Shown: positions 9,198-17,528, counted from the first letter of the stretch. The stretch: DNA of 64,000 nucleotides from Metabacillus kandeliae (GCF_021166585.1 NZ_JAJOZE010000009.1:62001-126000), one strand, 5' to 3'. Translations and numbers: made by a program. The notes: generated by a model not told the origin, from the letters alone.

Positions 9198-9722
9198 TTA
9201 ATAATAAGGTGAAATCATCAGATAGACAATCACGCCAGTGAAGCTGACATAGAGCCAGAGCGGCATAGTCCAGCGGGCGATGCGCTTGTGCTTGGCAACC
9301 TGCATATTAAGACCTCTGGCTAAAGTAATAAGAGCAAGAGGCACAATCGCAGCTGACAGGACAATGTGGGTGATCAAAATAAAGTAATAGATCGGTACGG
9401 AAATGCCTGTTCCGCCATAATGCGTGTTCGGTGCGATCGCATGGTATGTAACATAGGAAATCAAAAACAAGGCAGTTGTCGTAAACGCAGCGAAGATATA
9501 CCCGCGATGGCGCTTAATGTTTTTCTGCTTGATGATGGAATACAGAGCTGATAGCAAAAAGATAAATGTAAAACTGTTCATTACGGCGTTGAAAAACGGC
9601 AATATCGTTAAATCTATGTTATTCAGTCCGTGATTCTTCGGCATAAAGTAGAGAACGGCTACGATGACATTAATCAAAATAGCTAGTGTAACAATAATAG
9701 GGGTGTAATTTCTTTGCTTCAT
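9198..9722 (-). CDS. DUF420 membrane protein (YozB/CtaM-like)
   Basis: 174 residues with four to five membrane helices and conserved His residues at helix ends (MPKNHGLNNID, THYGGTG, ITHIVLSAA). DUF420 proteins include Bacillus subtilis YozB and Staphylococcus CtaM; the latter is needed for an active aa3-type cytochrome oxidase, so a role in oxidase assembly is plausible. No oxidase genes are in this window. Single gene; ATG follows AAAGGAGC. Confidence 0.85.
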   Translation of the reverse strand: MKQRNYTPIIVTLAILINVIVAVLYFMPKNHGLNNIDLTILPFFNAVMNSFTFIFLLSALYSIIKQKNIKRHRGYIFAAFTTTALFLISYVTYHAIAPNTHYGGTGISVPIYYFILITHIVLSAAIVPLALITLARGLNMQVAKHKRIARWTMPLWLYVSFTGVIVYLMISPYY

Positions 9723-9971
9723 ATATAGCTCCTTTTTCTCTCCATACTAAAAGGCATTTGCCTAACTTCATTTTATAATATCTTAACCAGGACAAACAGT
9801 AATAACCGTAAGTGTCACAGAAGTTTTGAATTTGAAGAAATTTTAAGGAGTATTTACAGATCATTGCTTTACTGATGTCATAATGTTCATTTTACATGGA
9901 ACTGCCTCTTAGGGAAAGAAAAGCAGGCTTGCAGATGCTCTTTAAAAATGAAGCGGTAAAAGGATGGATAT

Positions 9972-10000
9972 AAAAAACCCATCTTTTTTAGCATGGGTTT
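9972..10000 (-). terminator. Terminator of the OsmC-family gene
   Basis: AAACCCAT / ATGGGTTTTTT read on the minus strand. The TAA stop of the OsmC gene lies inside the first arm. Apart from this, 9723-9971 shows no gene. Confidence 0.8.
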
Positions 10001-10451
10001 AACTGCTCGCTTTTTCAATTTTCGGCTGAAGCTCGACTGCTACGTTTCCCTGTATTGCCCGGGTAATCATGCATGAAGTTTCTGCTTTTTCTGCGAGCTT
10101 TTTGGCAAGTGATAAATCTCTTTCAGATGCATCGCTTTTTAAAAGGATTGCAGGGCGGTGAATGATTTTCTTATAAGTAATGATCCCGTTCACAACCTCT
10201 ACAATTCCTTCTGAATCCATCGTCAAATCCTCTTTATCAAGCTTGCTTCGCTCCATCATAGCTGCCAGTGTAATGATATAGCACGTGGCCGCAGCCCCAA
10301 GAAGCATTTCATCAGGATTAGTTCCCGCGCCAGGACCATCCATGCCGGCTGGAATGGAGATCTCAGTATTTAAATTTCCTGTTTGAATGGTGCCCACATC
10401 ATTTCGCAGACCTGGCCAATGTGCCTTAAGGTGAAAGTGGTGTTCTGCCAT
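9999..10451 (-). CDS. OsmC-family peroxiredoxin (YmaD / SACOL1771 type)
   Basis: 150-residue thiol peroxidase-fold protein. The two family cysteines are visible: Cys57 in AAATCYIITLAAM and a second in AETSCMITRAI near 122. Together they reduce organic hydroperoxides in OsmC/Ohr enzymes. The N-terminus (HWPGLRNDVG) matches the YmaD-like subgroup. Cytoplasmic, single gene; ATG follows AAAGGAGGA. A role in organic peroxide or hypochlorite defence is known for the family and inferred here. Confidence 0.87.
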   Translation of the reverse strand: MAEHHFHLKAHWPGLRNDVGTIQTGNLNTEISIPAGMDGPGAGTNPDEMLLGAAATCYIITLAAMMERSKLDKEDLTMDSEGIVEVVNGIITYKKIIHRPAILLKSDASERDLSLAKKLAEKAETSCMITRAIQGNVAVELQPKIEKASS

Positions 10452-10566
10452 AGGTTAGAAATCCTCCTTTTTTATTAGATTAGCAAAGATGGGCGCTTTT
10501 TTCGAATAGAGGGATTTGGGCGAAGCTTGACGAAAGTATGTTTTTATACCAGTAAGGAGGCTTGAT

Positions 10567-11559
10567 ATGATTGTAAAAGAACGAAACAAACCGGTTCATT
10601 TAGAAGGGGTTGAAGCCCTTCTCCGAAGGCTGCCGACTTCACACCCCAAGTACAGCCTGATTAAGGAAGAAGCAGCAAAACGCACTGCCGGCTATAAAGG
10701 GGAATTGTCGCTTGACTACTATTTTTCACTAACAGAAAAGAAAGAAGCAGCTGTTTTTCATGATTTGAGGCTTTCCCTAGAGAGTCAGTTTTTTCAGATA
10801 GACAGCCTGTATTTAACGAAGGAGTTTGCTCTGTTGATTGAAGTGAAAAATTGGGCTGGCAGTCTTTACTTTGATTCGCAATTCAGCCAGCTTATCCGAA
10901 CTTCCGATGGGCAAGAGACCGCTTTTCCAGATCCGCTTACCCAGCTCTCGCGGCAGGAATACCAGCTGAAACAGTGGATGGCCGGCAACCAAATATCAAT
11001 CTTGCCGGTTCATTCTTTCATTGTTATGACAAATCCTCAATCAATTCTTCGCACCTCTCCGGAAAACAAGACACTCGGACATAAAGTAATCCGCCTTGAA
11101 AAACTTCTTTCAAAAATTCGCCAATTTGAAGATACACATAAGAGACAGCTTTGGAATGATAAAGAGTGGAAAAAAGTCATTCGTCTTTTGAAAAAACAGC
11201 ATCAAGACCCTGAAATCAATGCAATGAAAAAATTCGGCATCAGCAAGGAAGAATTAAAAAAGGGGGTTATTTGCCTAAAGTGCCAGATCAACTTAACGTC
11301 TTGGTACGGAAGATGGCACTGTCCAAAGTGCGATCAAACATCCAATGTGCCTCTTATTCAAGCACTGCTGGATTATTCATCTCTTATTTCAACTGGTATT
11401 ACAAATAAATCGGCGAGAGAGTTCCTGCAAATTGAATCCCCGTATACCGTGAAAAGAATCTTTCAAAATTTAAATTTGCCACATACCGGAGATAACAAAG
11501 GAAGAACTTATCATTTAGAAAAAAATTTATTAAGAGAGAGATTAAACCGCCTGACTTAG
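10567..11559 (+). CDS. NERD-domain protein with C-terminal zinc ribbon
   Basis: 330 residues. A nuclease-related domain (NERD) spans about 37-150 (GELSLDYYF; IDSLYLTKEFALLIEVKNW, including the Asp and Glu-x-Lys of the restriction-endonuclease-like core). A four-Cys zinc ribbon (CLKC...CPKC) lies at about 236-258, followed by a C-terminal region without clear family. NERD proteins are widespread in Bacillus, often solitary, and their substrates are poorly known; nuclease activity is inferred from fold. ATG follows TAAGGAGG. Directly downstream lies the tandem repeat array. No helicase or kinase domain is fused. Confidence 0.87.
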   Translation: MIVKERNKPVHLEGVEALLRRLPTSHPKYSLIKEEAAKRTAGYKGELSLDYYFSLTEKKEAAVFHDLRLSLESQFFQIDSLYLTKEFALLIEVKNWAGSLYFDSQFSQLIRTSDGQETAFPDPLTQLSRQEYQLKQWMAGNQISILPVHSFIVMTNPQSILRTSPENKTLGHKVIRLEKLLSKIRQFEDTHKRQLWNDKEWKKVIRLLKKQHQDPEINAMKKFGISKEELKKGVICLKCQINLTSWYGRWHCPKCDQTSNVPLIQALLDYSSLISTGITNKSAREFLQIESPYTVKRIFQNLNLPHTGDNKGRTYHLEKNLLRERLNRLT

Positions 11560-11570
11560 TTAATGAAAGA

Positions 11571-12337
11571 GCCGGTTTTCAGCTGCAGAAACTGAGTTCG
11601 CCGATATAATCGCAAGTTCGCCGATATAAGGAGGAAAGTGCTCGATATAATTAGAAATCCGTCGATATCAAGTGTTCATCCGCCGATATCTGGTGGAGAA
11701 CCGCCGATATCGCGAAACGATCCGCCGATATAAGATAGAAAATAAGCAATCTTTCAGCGACCACCGCTAAGAACCAGCTCTAAGATGAAGCTCAGCCCCC
11801 AAAACCGGCTCTTGGATAATGAAAAAGCCGGTTTTCAGCTGCAGAAACTGAGTTCGCCGATATAATCGCAAGTTCGCCGATATAAAGAGGAAAGTGCTCG
11901 ATATAATTAGAAATCCGCCGATATCAAGCGTTCATCCGCCGATATCTGGTGGGTAACCGCCGATATCGCGTAACGATCCGCCGATATAGGATAGAAAATA
12001 AGCAATCTTTTATCGACCGCCGTTAAGAACCAGCTCTAAGATGAAGCTCAGCCCCCGAAACCGGCTCTTGGTTAATAAAAGAGCCGGTTTTCAGCTGCAG
12101 AAACTGAGTTCGCCGATATAATCGCAAGTTCGCCGATATAAAGAGGAAAGTGCTCGATATATTTAGAAATCCGCCGATATCGAGCGTTCATCCTCCGATA
12201 TCTGGTGGGTAACCGCCGATATCGCGAAACGATCCGCCGATATAAGATAGAAAATAAGCAATCTTTCAGCGACCACCGCGAAGAACCAGCTTTAAGATGA
12301 AGCTCAGCCCCCAAAGCCGGCCCTTAATTAACAAAAT
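11571..12337. repeat. Three tandem 256-bp units carrying phased CGATAT motifs
   Basis: Units begin at 11571, 11827 and 12083 (256, 256 and 255 bp), each opening with GCCGGTTTTCAGCTGCAG. By eye, units differ at roughly 15 positions. Each holds seven CGATAT cores. In unit 1 they begin at 11602, 11622, 11643, 11663, 11684, 11705 and 11726, i.e. spaced 20, 21, 20, 21, 21, 21 bp; the same holds in units 2 and 3. All 21 cores are intact although the bases around them vary. Units are joined by hairpins (AAACCGGCTCTT / AAGAGCCGGTTT). The array lies between two convergent genes and is not coding: reverse-strand frames give only low-complexity YRR heptads. Confidence 0.9.
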
Positions 12338-12415
12338 GCCGGTTTTCCCTGTTCCAAAGGATAGTGATGGATATATTAGAGAATTCGCTGATATCCAGTC
12401 GTAAATCCAAATTTC
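12338..12415. repeat. Degenerate fourth copy of the repeat unit
   Basis: Starts with GCCGGTTTT like the other units, then diverges. Two GATAT cores remain at 12370 and 12390, still 20 bp apart. Confidence 0.6.
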
Positions 12416-12421
12416 ACCCAT

Positions 12422-12451
12422 AAAAAAACCCGCTGCACCAAGCCAGCAGGC
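12422..12451 (-). terminator. Terminator of the MarR gene
   Basis: On the minus strand CCTGCTG / CAGCGGG stem followed by seven T residues. Confidence 0.8.
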
Positions 12452-12453
12452 AG

Positions 12454-12906
12454 TCATTCCTCGAGATTTTCCTCGGAAATAATTCTGTCGAATTTTGAAA
12501 AAAGGTCGATCATCGTGTACATTTCTTCGGGTGTAAAATGAGCAGCATATTTGCTCATAATCTGTTTATTGGCTATTCTCAATTGCTCTAAGAGTTTGCA
12601 GCCCTCTTTAGTGAGTTCCATGATGAAAACCCGTCTGTCTTCCTGAGACTGGTATCTCTTTACGAAGTTCCGTTCAATTAGCCGATCCATGATGACCGTG
12701 ATGGCACTTGGTTTTACGTTCATATAGTCGGCAACCTGCGTTACTCTTAAAGGGCCTTCTCGGTGCAGAGCCAGCATGATGTTAAATTGGGGAAGGGTAA
12801 GGCCATAAGGAGCCATGTTTTTTTGAATAACAGGCTTAATTTTTTTTCGGATAGAGGAGATCACCATTTGCAAATCTTCTACAAATTCCATTTCATCTTG
12901 AACCAC
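12454..12906 (-). CDS. MarR-family transcriptional regulator
   Basis: 150 residues with the MarR winged helix (about 35-110): helices LPQFNIMLALHREG and VTQVADYMNVKPSAITVIMDRL, then the wing with the DRR signature (SQEDRRVFIMELT). It starts at GTG behind GAGAGG; no ATG gives a better site. Divergent from the EmrA/EmrB-type efflux pair, so it is the likely repressor of that pair. The 17-bp palindrome at 13187-13203 is a candidate operator. The ligand is unknown. Confidence 0.9.
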   Translation of the reverse strand: MVQDEMEFVEDLQMVISSIRKKIKPVIQKNMAPYGLTLPQFNIMLALHREGPLRVTQVADYMNVKPSAITVIMDRLIERNFVKRYQSQEDRRVFIMELTKEGCKLLEQLRIANKQIMSKYAAHFTPEEMYTMIDLFSKFDRIISEENLEE

Positions 12907-13186
12907 ATTGCTCTTCCTCTCAAGACTTTTTGTCCGGCACTCTATATGAAAACCGATTAATCCGATTCATATTTCCTATTCCATTGTAACTTATTATGGG
13001 AAAAAAACACGGGGAATTTCAAAAGACTTTTCTATTTATATAGAAGTAAGAATTCCGTGTAATAGCTTACATTGTTTCTGTGCTTGAAGCCGGCTCAATT
13101 CATGAAAACGCATCCAATAAAATAAGGAATTTTTCTTAAAAAAAATTGATGTTTAATGGTTGAAAAAAATACTTATATAGATTAAT

Positions 13187-13203
13187 ATTTAACTTGTTTA
13201 AAT
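13187..13203. promoter_or_regulatory. Candidate MarR operator upstream of the efflux genes
   Basis: ATTTAA-CTTGT-TTAAAT, a perfect 6-bp inverted repeat in an AT-rich block between the divergent marR and emrA-like genes. Size and place suit a MarR dimer; assignment is inference. Confidence 0.45.
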
Positions 13204-13271
13204 AATATGTATAGAGGGGGAGAAGCAAAAGAGAGGTGTTCCATCAGCATTTTATTAGTAAAGCCTTGGCT

Positions 13272-13289
13272 ATCACTCAATTGAGTGAT
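13272..13289. promoter_or_regulatory. Perfect 18-bp palindrome in the efflux leader
   Basis: ATCACTCAATTGAGTGAT lies 107 bp before the emrA-like ATG, followed by a T-rich stretch. It could be a second operator or an attenuator hairpin. The whole 12907-13395 gap holds no convincing gene. Confidence 0.5.
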
Positions 13290-13395
13290 TATTATTTTTG
13301 CTCTCGTAAACTTTTATATGTGCATCATTATTTGAGCAGTTGAGCAGAAAAGCAGAATTTACATTTTTTCATATTTGAAGGGAGATTTTATTAAC

Positions 13396-14031
13396 ATGAG
13401 CAGAGGCCGTTTAATTATTTCAAACATTATAGGAGTTCTCGTTGTCCTTGCGATTGTAGCAGGCGGCGCATATTACTACTATCAGAATCAGACGTTCCTG
13501 AAAACTGATGAAGCGCATGTCGCTGGCGATATGATGCAAATTTCTACACCTGCAGCAGGTAAAATTACACAATGGAATGTGAAAGAAGGACAGGAAGTAA
13601 AAGTTGATCAAGAAGTAGGAAAAGTATCAGATGGAAAAACTGAAACACCAATCAAAGCTGCTAAAGCTGGAACTGTAGTAAAAAACAGTGTGAACCAGGA
13701 TCAATTTGTTCAAGCTGGCCAAGTGCTTGCTCAAACAATTGACATGAACAATCTTTACGTTACTGCCAATATTAAAGAAACCGATTTGAAAGACATCGAA
13801 AATGGCAACAAAGTAGATATCACAGTTGATGGAGACAACAACACTACATTTGAAGGCAATATCGATCAAATCGGTTATGCCACAACATCTGTTTTTTCTA
13901 TGATGCCGCAGCAAAACACTAGCGGAAACTATACAAAAGTGACTCAAAAAGTACCTGTGAAAATTTCTATTAAGAGCCCTTCTGATAAAGTATTGCCAGG
14001 CATGAATGCTGAAATCAGCATTACGAAGTAA
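13396..14031 (+). CDS. HlyD/EmrA-type efflux adaptor (membrane fusion protein)
   Basis: 211 residues from the ATG at 13396, which is preceded by AGGGAG; a TTG seven codons upstream lies inside that ribosome site and is rejected. One N-terminal membrane helix (about 8-27) is followed by a biotinyl/lipoyl-like barrel (DEAHVAGDMMQISTPAAGKI, G-x-V-x motifs), and a beta-barrel with the EmrA-like IKETDL segment. It lacks the long coiled-coil hairpin of Gram-negative EmrA, as expected in a single-membrane cell. It is followed after 32 bp by its MFS partner and faces a MarR regulator. Confidence 0.88.
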   Translation: MSRGRLIISNIIGVLVVLAIVAGGAYYYYQNQTFLKTDEAHVAGDMMQISTPAAGKITQWNVKEGQEVKVDQEVGKVSDGKTETPIKAAKAGTVVKNSVNQDQFVQAGQVLAQTIDMNNLYVTANIKETDLKDIENGNKVDITVDGDNNTTFEGNIDQIGYATTSVFSMMPQQNTSGNYTKVTQKVPVKISIKSPSDKVLPGMNAEISITK

Positions 14032-14063
14032 TTTGAAAACCATAAAAGAAAGGAGGCTGCCGT

Positions 14064-15674
14064 ATGGCTTCAAATGCACAGGATAACGGCGTAAAACAGC
14101 ATATACCGCTCTTGGTTGTACTGATGCTTGGTCTTTTCCTGGCCATATTGAATCAGACACTGCTGAATGTGGCAATGCCGCATTTAATGAATGAATTCGG
14201 TGTTGCGGCAACAACCATCCAGTGGCTATCCACAGGCTTCCTGCTTGTGAATGGGATGCTGATTCCGTTATCAGCCTATTTGATCGAGCGTTTTGGAGCG
14301 CGTGCTTTGTTTATTGTGGCGATGTCCTGCTTCACTCTTGGGACATTTATCTGCGGTGCAGCTCCTGGCTTCTCTGTCATGCTGGTCGGCCGCTTGATTC
14401 AAGGGGTTGGGGGCGGTGTTCTTCAGCCGCTTGTTATGACAATGATTCTTTACATTTTCCCTCCTGAAATCCGCGGAAAAGGGATGGGGATTTTCGGACT
14501 TGCGATGATGTTCGCACCAGCTGCAGGACCGACTCTTTCTGGATGGATCATTCAGAATTACAGCTGGAGAGTCATGTTTTACGGAATGGTTCCACTTGGT
14601 ATCATCGTAATAATCATTGCGATCTTTACTATGAAAAACTTGATTGAGCCGAAAAAAATCGGTCTTGATGTTTTTGGTACGGCCGCTTCATTTATCGGTG
14701 TGGGCTTCCTCCTTTACGGAGTGAGTGAAGCAGGTAAAAACGGCTGGACTGATCCAGTTGTTCTTTCCACAATCATCGTTGGGGTCGTTGCTATTGTAGT
14801 ATTTATACTCCAGCAGCTGAGATCCAGTAAACCGATGCTTGACTTCAGAGTTTTTAAATATGATATGTTTTCTTTAGCGAATGTAATCAGTGCCATTATT
14901 ACATTTGCTCTTTACACAGGGATGTTCTTACTGCCGATTTATCTGCAGAACCTGCGCGGATTTACTCCGCTCGAGTCAGGTCTTTTGATGATGCCGGGAG
15001 CGCTTGTCATGCTTGTCATGTCACCAATTTCCGGTATTCTCTTTGATAAATTCGGTCCAAGGCCGCTTGCCATTGTCGGCTTGCTGATTACGTTTGTTAC
15101 AACTTATGAGTTCACTACGCTGACGATCAATTCATCCTATCAGTACATTTTGATTCTTTACATGGTAAGGACGTTTGGTATGTCCCTTCTAATGATGCCG
15201 GTCATGACGGCTGGTATGAACCAGCTGCCAAGGCATTTGAACGGGCATGGTACAGCGATGTCCAATACGCTTCGCCAAGTAGTCGGTTCTATTGGAACAA
15301 GCTTGGTGACGACTATATATACAACAAGAACGAACTTCCATTTTGCCAACATGGCAAATCAGGCAGATTCTTCTGATCCGAATTTTATGATGCAATTCCA
15401 GCAATTTGTGCAAAATATATCTCAAACGATGCATATGCCGTTAGAGCAGGCGAAGACCCAGGCAATGGCGATTCTTTCCGGCCAGGCACAGCTGCAATCC
15501 AATGTAATGGGAATTGATGATGCCTTTTTCTGGGCATCCGGACTGATTATCATTGGATTTATTCTGAGCTTGTTCCTTCGTGACGTAAGGAAGGACAAAA
15601 ACTACGCGATCAAAAAAGAAGCGCGCAAAGAAGTGCGCATGCTTCCAGCTCCTAAGTCAGCTGCAGATATGTAA
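14064..15674 (+). CDS. DHA2-family (EmrB/QacA type) drug:H+ antiporter
   Basis: 536 residues with about 14 membrane helices. MFS motif A-like loop (YLIERFGARALF), motif C (GMVPLG; FAPAAGPTLSGWI) and the DHA2 signature region are visible, and the C-terminal tail is basic. It exports lipophilic or cationic toxic compounds using the proton gradient, with the preceding EmrA-like protein as partner. ATG follows AAAGGAGG. The likely operon is emrA-emrB under the divergent MarR; substrates are not predictable. Confidence 0.91.
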   Translation: MASNAQDNGVKQHIPLLVVLMLGLFLAILNQTLLNVAMPHLMNEFGVAATTIQWLSTGFLLVNGMLIPLSAYLIERFGARALFIVAMSCFTLGTFICGAAPGFSVMLVGRLIQGVGGGVLQPLVMTMILYIFPPEIRGKGMGIFGLAMMFAPAAGPTLSGWIIQNYSWRVMFYGMVPLGIIVIIIAIFTMKNLIEPKKIGLDVFGTAASFIGVGFLLYGVSEAGKNGWTDPVVLSTIIVGVVAIVVFILQQLRSSKPMLDFRVFKYDMFSLANVISAIITFALYTGMFLLPIYLQNLRGFTPLESGLLMMPGALVMLVMSPISGILFDKFGPRPLAIVGLLITFVTTYEFTTLTINSSYQYILILYMVRTFGMSLLMMPVMTAGMNQLPRHLNGHGTAMSNTLRQVVGSIGTSLVTTIYTTRTNFHFANMANQADSSDPNFMMQFQQFVQNISQTMHMPLEQAKTQAMAILSGQAQLQSNVMGIDDAFFWASGLIIIGFILSLFLRDVRKDKNYAIKKEARKEVRMLPAPKSAADM

Positions 15675-15727
15675 AAGAGATTATCCGGCTTCTGCAGCAA
15701 TGCACTGTGAAGCCGGTCTCTTTGTTT
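15675..15727 (+). terminator. Terminator of the efflux operon
   Basis: AGAGATTATCCGGCTTC pairs imperfectly with GAAGCCGGTCTCT, then TTTGTTT. Confidence 0.75.
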
Positions 15728-15756
15728 AATTACCTTGAATGATAGGGGGAACCATG

Positions 15757-16284
15757 ATGAAAATTTACGTTGTCTATGATTCTGAAGGCGAACATACAAA
15801 ATTTCTTGCCCAGTCCATCGCTGAAGGGGCGCAATCTGTTCCAGGCGCAGAAGTTTACATTGATCACGTTGACCATGCAAACGTCCGGAAGCTTCCAGAA
15901 ATGGATGCCATCATCTGGGGAGGACCTGGTCACTTTGGAACCATCAGCTCAGGATTAAAAACGTGGATTGACCAGCTTGGCTATCTTTGGGCTGAAGGTA
16001 AATTGATAGATAAAATCGGAGCTGTGTTCTGTACAACAGCTACGACACATGGCGGACTTGAAGCTACAATGCTGAATATGATTACCCCAATGCTTCACCA
16101 GGGTATGATTATTGTAGGCCTGCCAGGAAATATACCGGAAAATGCCTTATATGGCTCCTACTACGGAGTAGGTGTAACCTGCCCTGTAGACAGCAGCGAA
16201 TTTATTTCAGAAAACGGCTTGCAGCTTGGAAGAGCGCTTGGCGTTCGGGTTGCAACTGTTACTCAAAACCTCAAAAAGGCGTAA
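15757..16284 (+). CDS. Flavodoxin-fold NAD(P)H:quinone oxidoreductase-like protein (WrbA-like)
   Basis: 175 residues. FMN phosphate loop near the N-terminus ([20 protein letters not shown]); FMN-ring loops [13 protein letters not shown] and [16 protein letters not shown]; WrbA-like YYGVGV. Two-electron quinone reduction is the usual role. The start is chosen at the second of two tandem ATG codons (15754/15757), 7 nt after GGGGG; a further in-frame ATG at 15739 precedes that ribosome site. A 15-bp gap separates it from the next gene, so they form an operon. Confidence 0.82.
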   Translation: MKIYVVYDSEGEHTKFLAQSIAEGAQSVPGAEVYIDHVDHANVRKLPEMDAIIWGGPGHFGTISSGLKTWIDQLGYLWAEGKLIDKIGAVFCTTATTHGGLEATMLNMITPMLHQGMIIVGLPGNIPENALYGSYYGVGVTCPVDSSEFISENGLQLGRALGVRVATVTQNLKKA

Positions 16285-16299
16285 GAGGGAGATGCTACT

Positions 16300-16659
16300 A
16301 TGATGATTATAATCATCTGTGTCATTATAGCTGTTGTCGTCATAGCCGTCATGGTTTCCATGAATATTCAGTCAGCTTCAGCTAGGAAATCCAAAGATGG
16401 ACTTTCAGAGGAAAAAGCTGAGAAGAAGAGCAGGACGGAAATCAGAACGGAAGAGGAAACAGCTCCGGCACAGGAAGAAGAAGCGCCTGCTATGTCAAGG
16501 ACTTCTAAAAGATCCAGATCAAAAATGGATGATCAATCTTATCGATCGGCATTAAATAAATTGAACAGCACGCCTGCTGCAGCAGAAAAAGAGCAAAAGG
16601 TAAACGATGATTTTTACCGTAATGCTCTAAAATCCATTAACGATAAAAAAGATGAGTAA
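16300..16659 (+). CDS. Small single-pass membrane protein, unknown function
   Basis: 119 residues: an N-terminal membrane helix (about 1-21, MMIIIICVIIAVVVIAVMVS), then a hydrophilic, Glu/Lys-rich, probably disordered region. It contains two similar segments (DDQSYRSALNKLNS and NDDFYRNALKSIND), i.e. an internal duplicated YR-x-AL motif. No domain is recognised. ATG follows GAGGGAG, 15 bp after the flavodoxin-like gene, and a strong terminator follows. Confidence 0.75.
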   Translation: MMIIIICVIIAVVVIAVMVSMNIQSASARKSKDGLSEEKAEKKSRTEIRTEEETAPAQEEEAPAMSRTSKRSRSKMDDQSYRSALNKLNSTPAAAEKEQKVNDDFYRNALKSINDKKDE

Positions 16660-16690
16660 AAAAAGCACTGCAATTTGCAGTGCTTTTTTT
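16660..16690 (+). terminator. Intrinsic terminator
   Basis: AAAAAGCACTGCAA / TTGCAGTGCTTTTTTT. Confidence 0.92.
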
Positions 16691-16751
16691 GTGCGAAAGT
16701 AAGAAAACCTTAATAAAAAATCATGGTTTATATTTCCTTCTATATGCCCTG

Positions 16752-16792
16752 CCAACAAATTAGTACCAAGTACTATTTGTTGGTGTTATACT
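16752..16792 (+). promoter_or_regulatory. FapR-like operator and -10 element upstream of plsC
   Basis: A 32-bp imperfect palindrome (16752-16783) with arms CCAACAAAT / ATTTGTTGG and core TTAGTACC-AA-GTACTA, which resembles the TTAGTACC..GGTACTAA box of FapR, the malonyl-CoA-sensing repressor of lipid synthesis. A TATACT -10 candidate follows at 16787-16792. plsC is, to my knowledge, a FapR target in Bacillus subtilis. The operator call is inference from motif plus target. Confidence 0.65.
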
Positions 16793-16897
16793 AATGAAAA
16801 AGCGAAAAAGAATTGACGGAAGCAGCAGACCGCTTGATAATATGTAGTGGAAGATGCAGAAAAGCTGTCAATTAAGCATAAAAAAGGAATGGTGAAA

Positions 16898-17494
16898 TTG
16901 GTTTATTATTTTGCTGGGTATTTACTGAAATTTCTGCTGAGTCTTTTCGGAAGGCTGAAGGTATATAATAAGCATCATTTGCCTCAAAACGAAGGATATG
17001 TTGTTGCGTGCACTCACTCGGGGTGGGTAGATGTTTTATGGCTCGGCGTTTCCATTTTGCCTGTTAAGGTCAATTATATGGCGAAAAAAGAGCTTTTTCA
17101 GTCAGCAGGCCTTAAATGGCTGATGGAGCATTTGAACGCATTTCCAGTGGACCGTGATAATCCCGGGCCAAGTACAATCAAAGTGCCGAGAAAGCTTTTG
17201 AAAGAAGGCAAGGTGATCGGAATCTTCCCAAGCGGAACGAGAACATCTGATGAAGTGCCATTAAAAAAAGGAGCTGTTACGATTGCGGCAACCTCTAAAG
17301 TTGCACTGGTGCCAGCTGCCTATGCAGGCCCTGCAAATTTAAAAGAATTGTTTCAAAGGAAAAAACCCCGCCTGATCTTTGGAGAGCCGATCAGACTGCA
17401 GGAGGATGCTCCTAAAAAGATGCAGGTGGACATTATGATGAATGAAATGAACGAACAGTTTAAAAAGCTTCAGCTTGAGATTAACGCGAAATAA
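16898..17494 (+). CDS. plsC: 1-acyl-sn-glycerol-3-phosphate acyltransferase (PlsC)
   Basis: Makes phosphatidic acid from lysophosphatidic acid at the membrane. The acyltransferase HX4D box is HSGWVD, followed by the substrate-binding FPSGTR and an N-terminal hydrophobic segment. Length (198 residues from this start) matches Bacillus subtilis YhdO/PlsC. Start choice: TTG at 16898 sits 9 nt after AAAAAGGA; the ATG at 16889 abuts that site and the GTG at 16847 has none. A FapR-like palindrome lies about 115 bp upstream, suggesting coupling to malonyl-CoA level. Single gene ending at a terminator. Confidence 0.9.
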   Translation: MVYYFAGYLLKFLLSLFGRLKVYNKHHLPQNEGYVVACTHSGWVDVLWLGVSILPVKVNYMAKKELFQSAGLKWLMEHLNAFPVDRDNPGPSTIKVPRKLLKEGKVIGIFPSGTRTSDEVPLKKGAVTIAATSKVALVPAAYAGPANLKELFQRKKPRLIFGEPIRLQEDAPKKMQVDIMMNEMNEQFKKLQLEINAK

Positions 17495-17517
17495 GCGCCC
17501 ATTTGGGCGCTTTTTTA
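17494..17517. terminator. Intrinsic terminator, possibly bidirectional
   Basis: GCGCCC-ATTT-GGGCGC followed by TTTTTT, between convergent plsC and the kinase gene. Confidence 0.88.
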
Positions 17518-17528
17518 ATTTAATCATA

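Noticed and set aside
12072-12314. 80-codon reverse frame full of YRR heptads within the repeat array
   Set aside because: It is the translation of the 21-bp spaced CGATAT repeat. No ribosome site; the frame breaks at every 20-bp step and is not kept in the other units.
11571-12337. CRISPR array
   Set aside because: The repeated core is only 6-8 bp, spacers are themselves repeated between units, and no cas gene is present.
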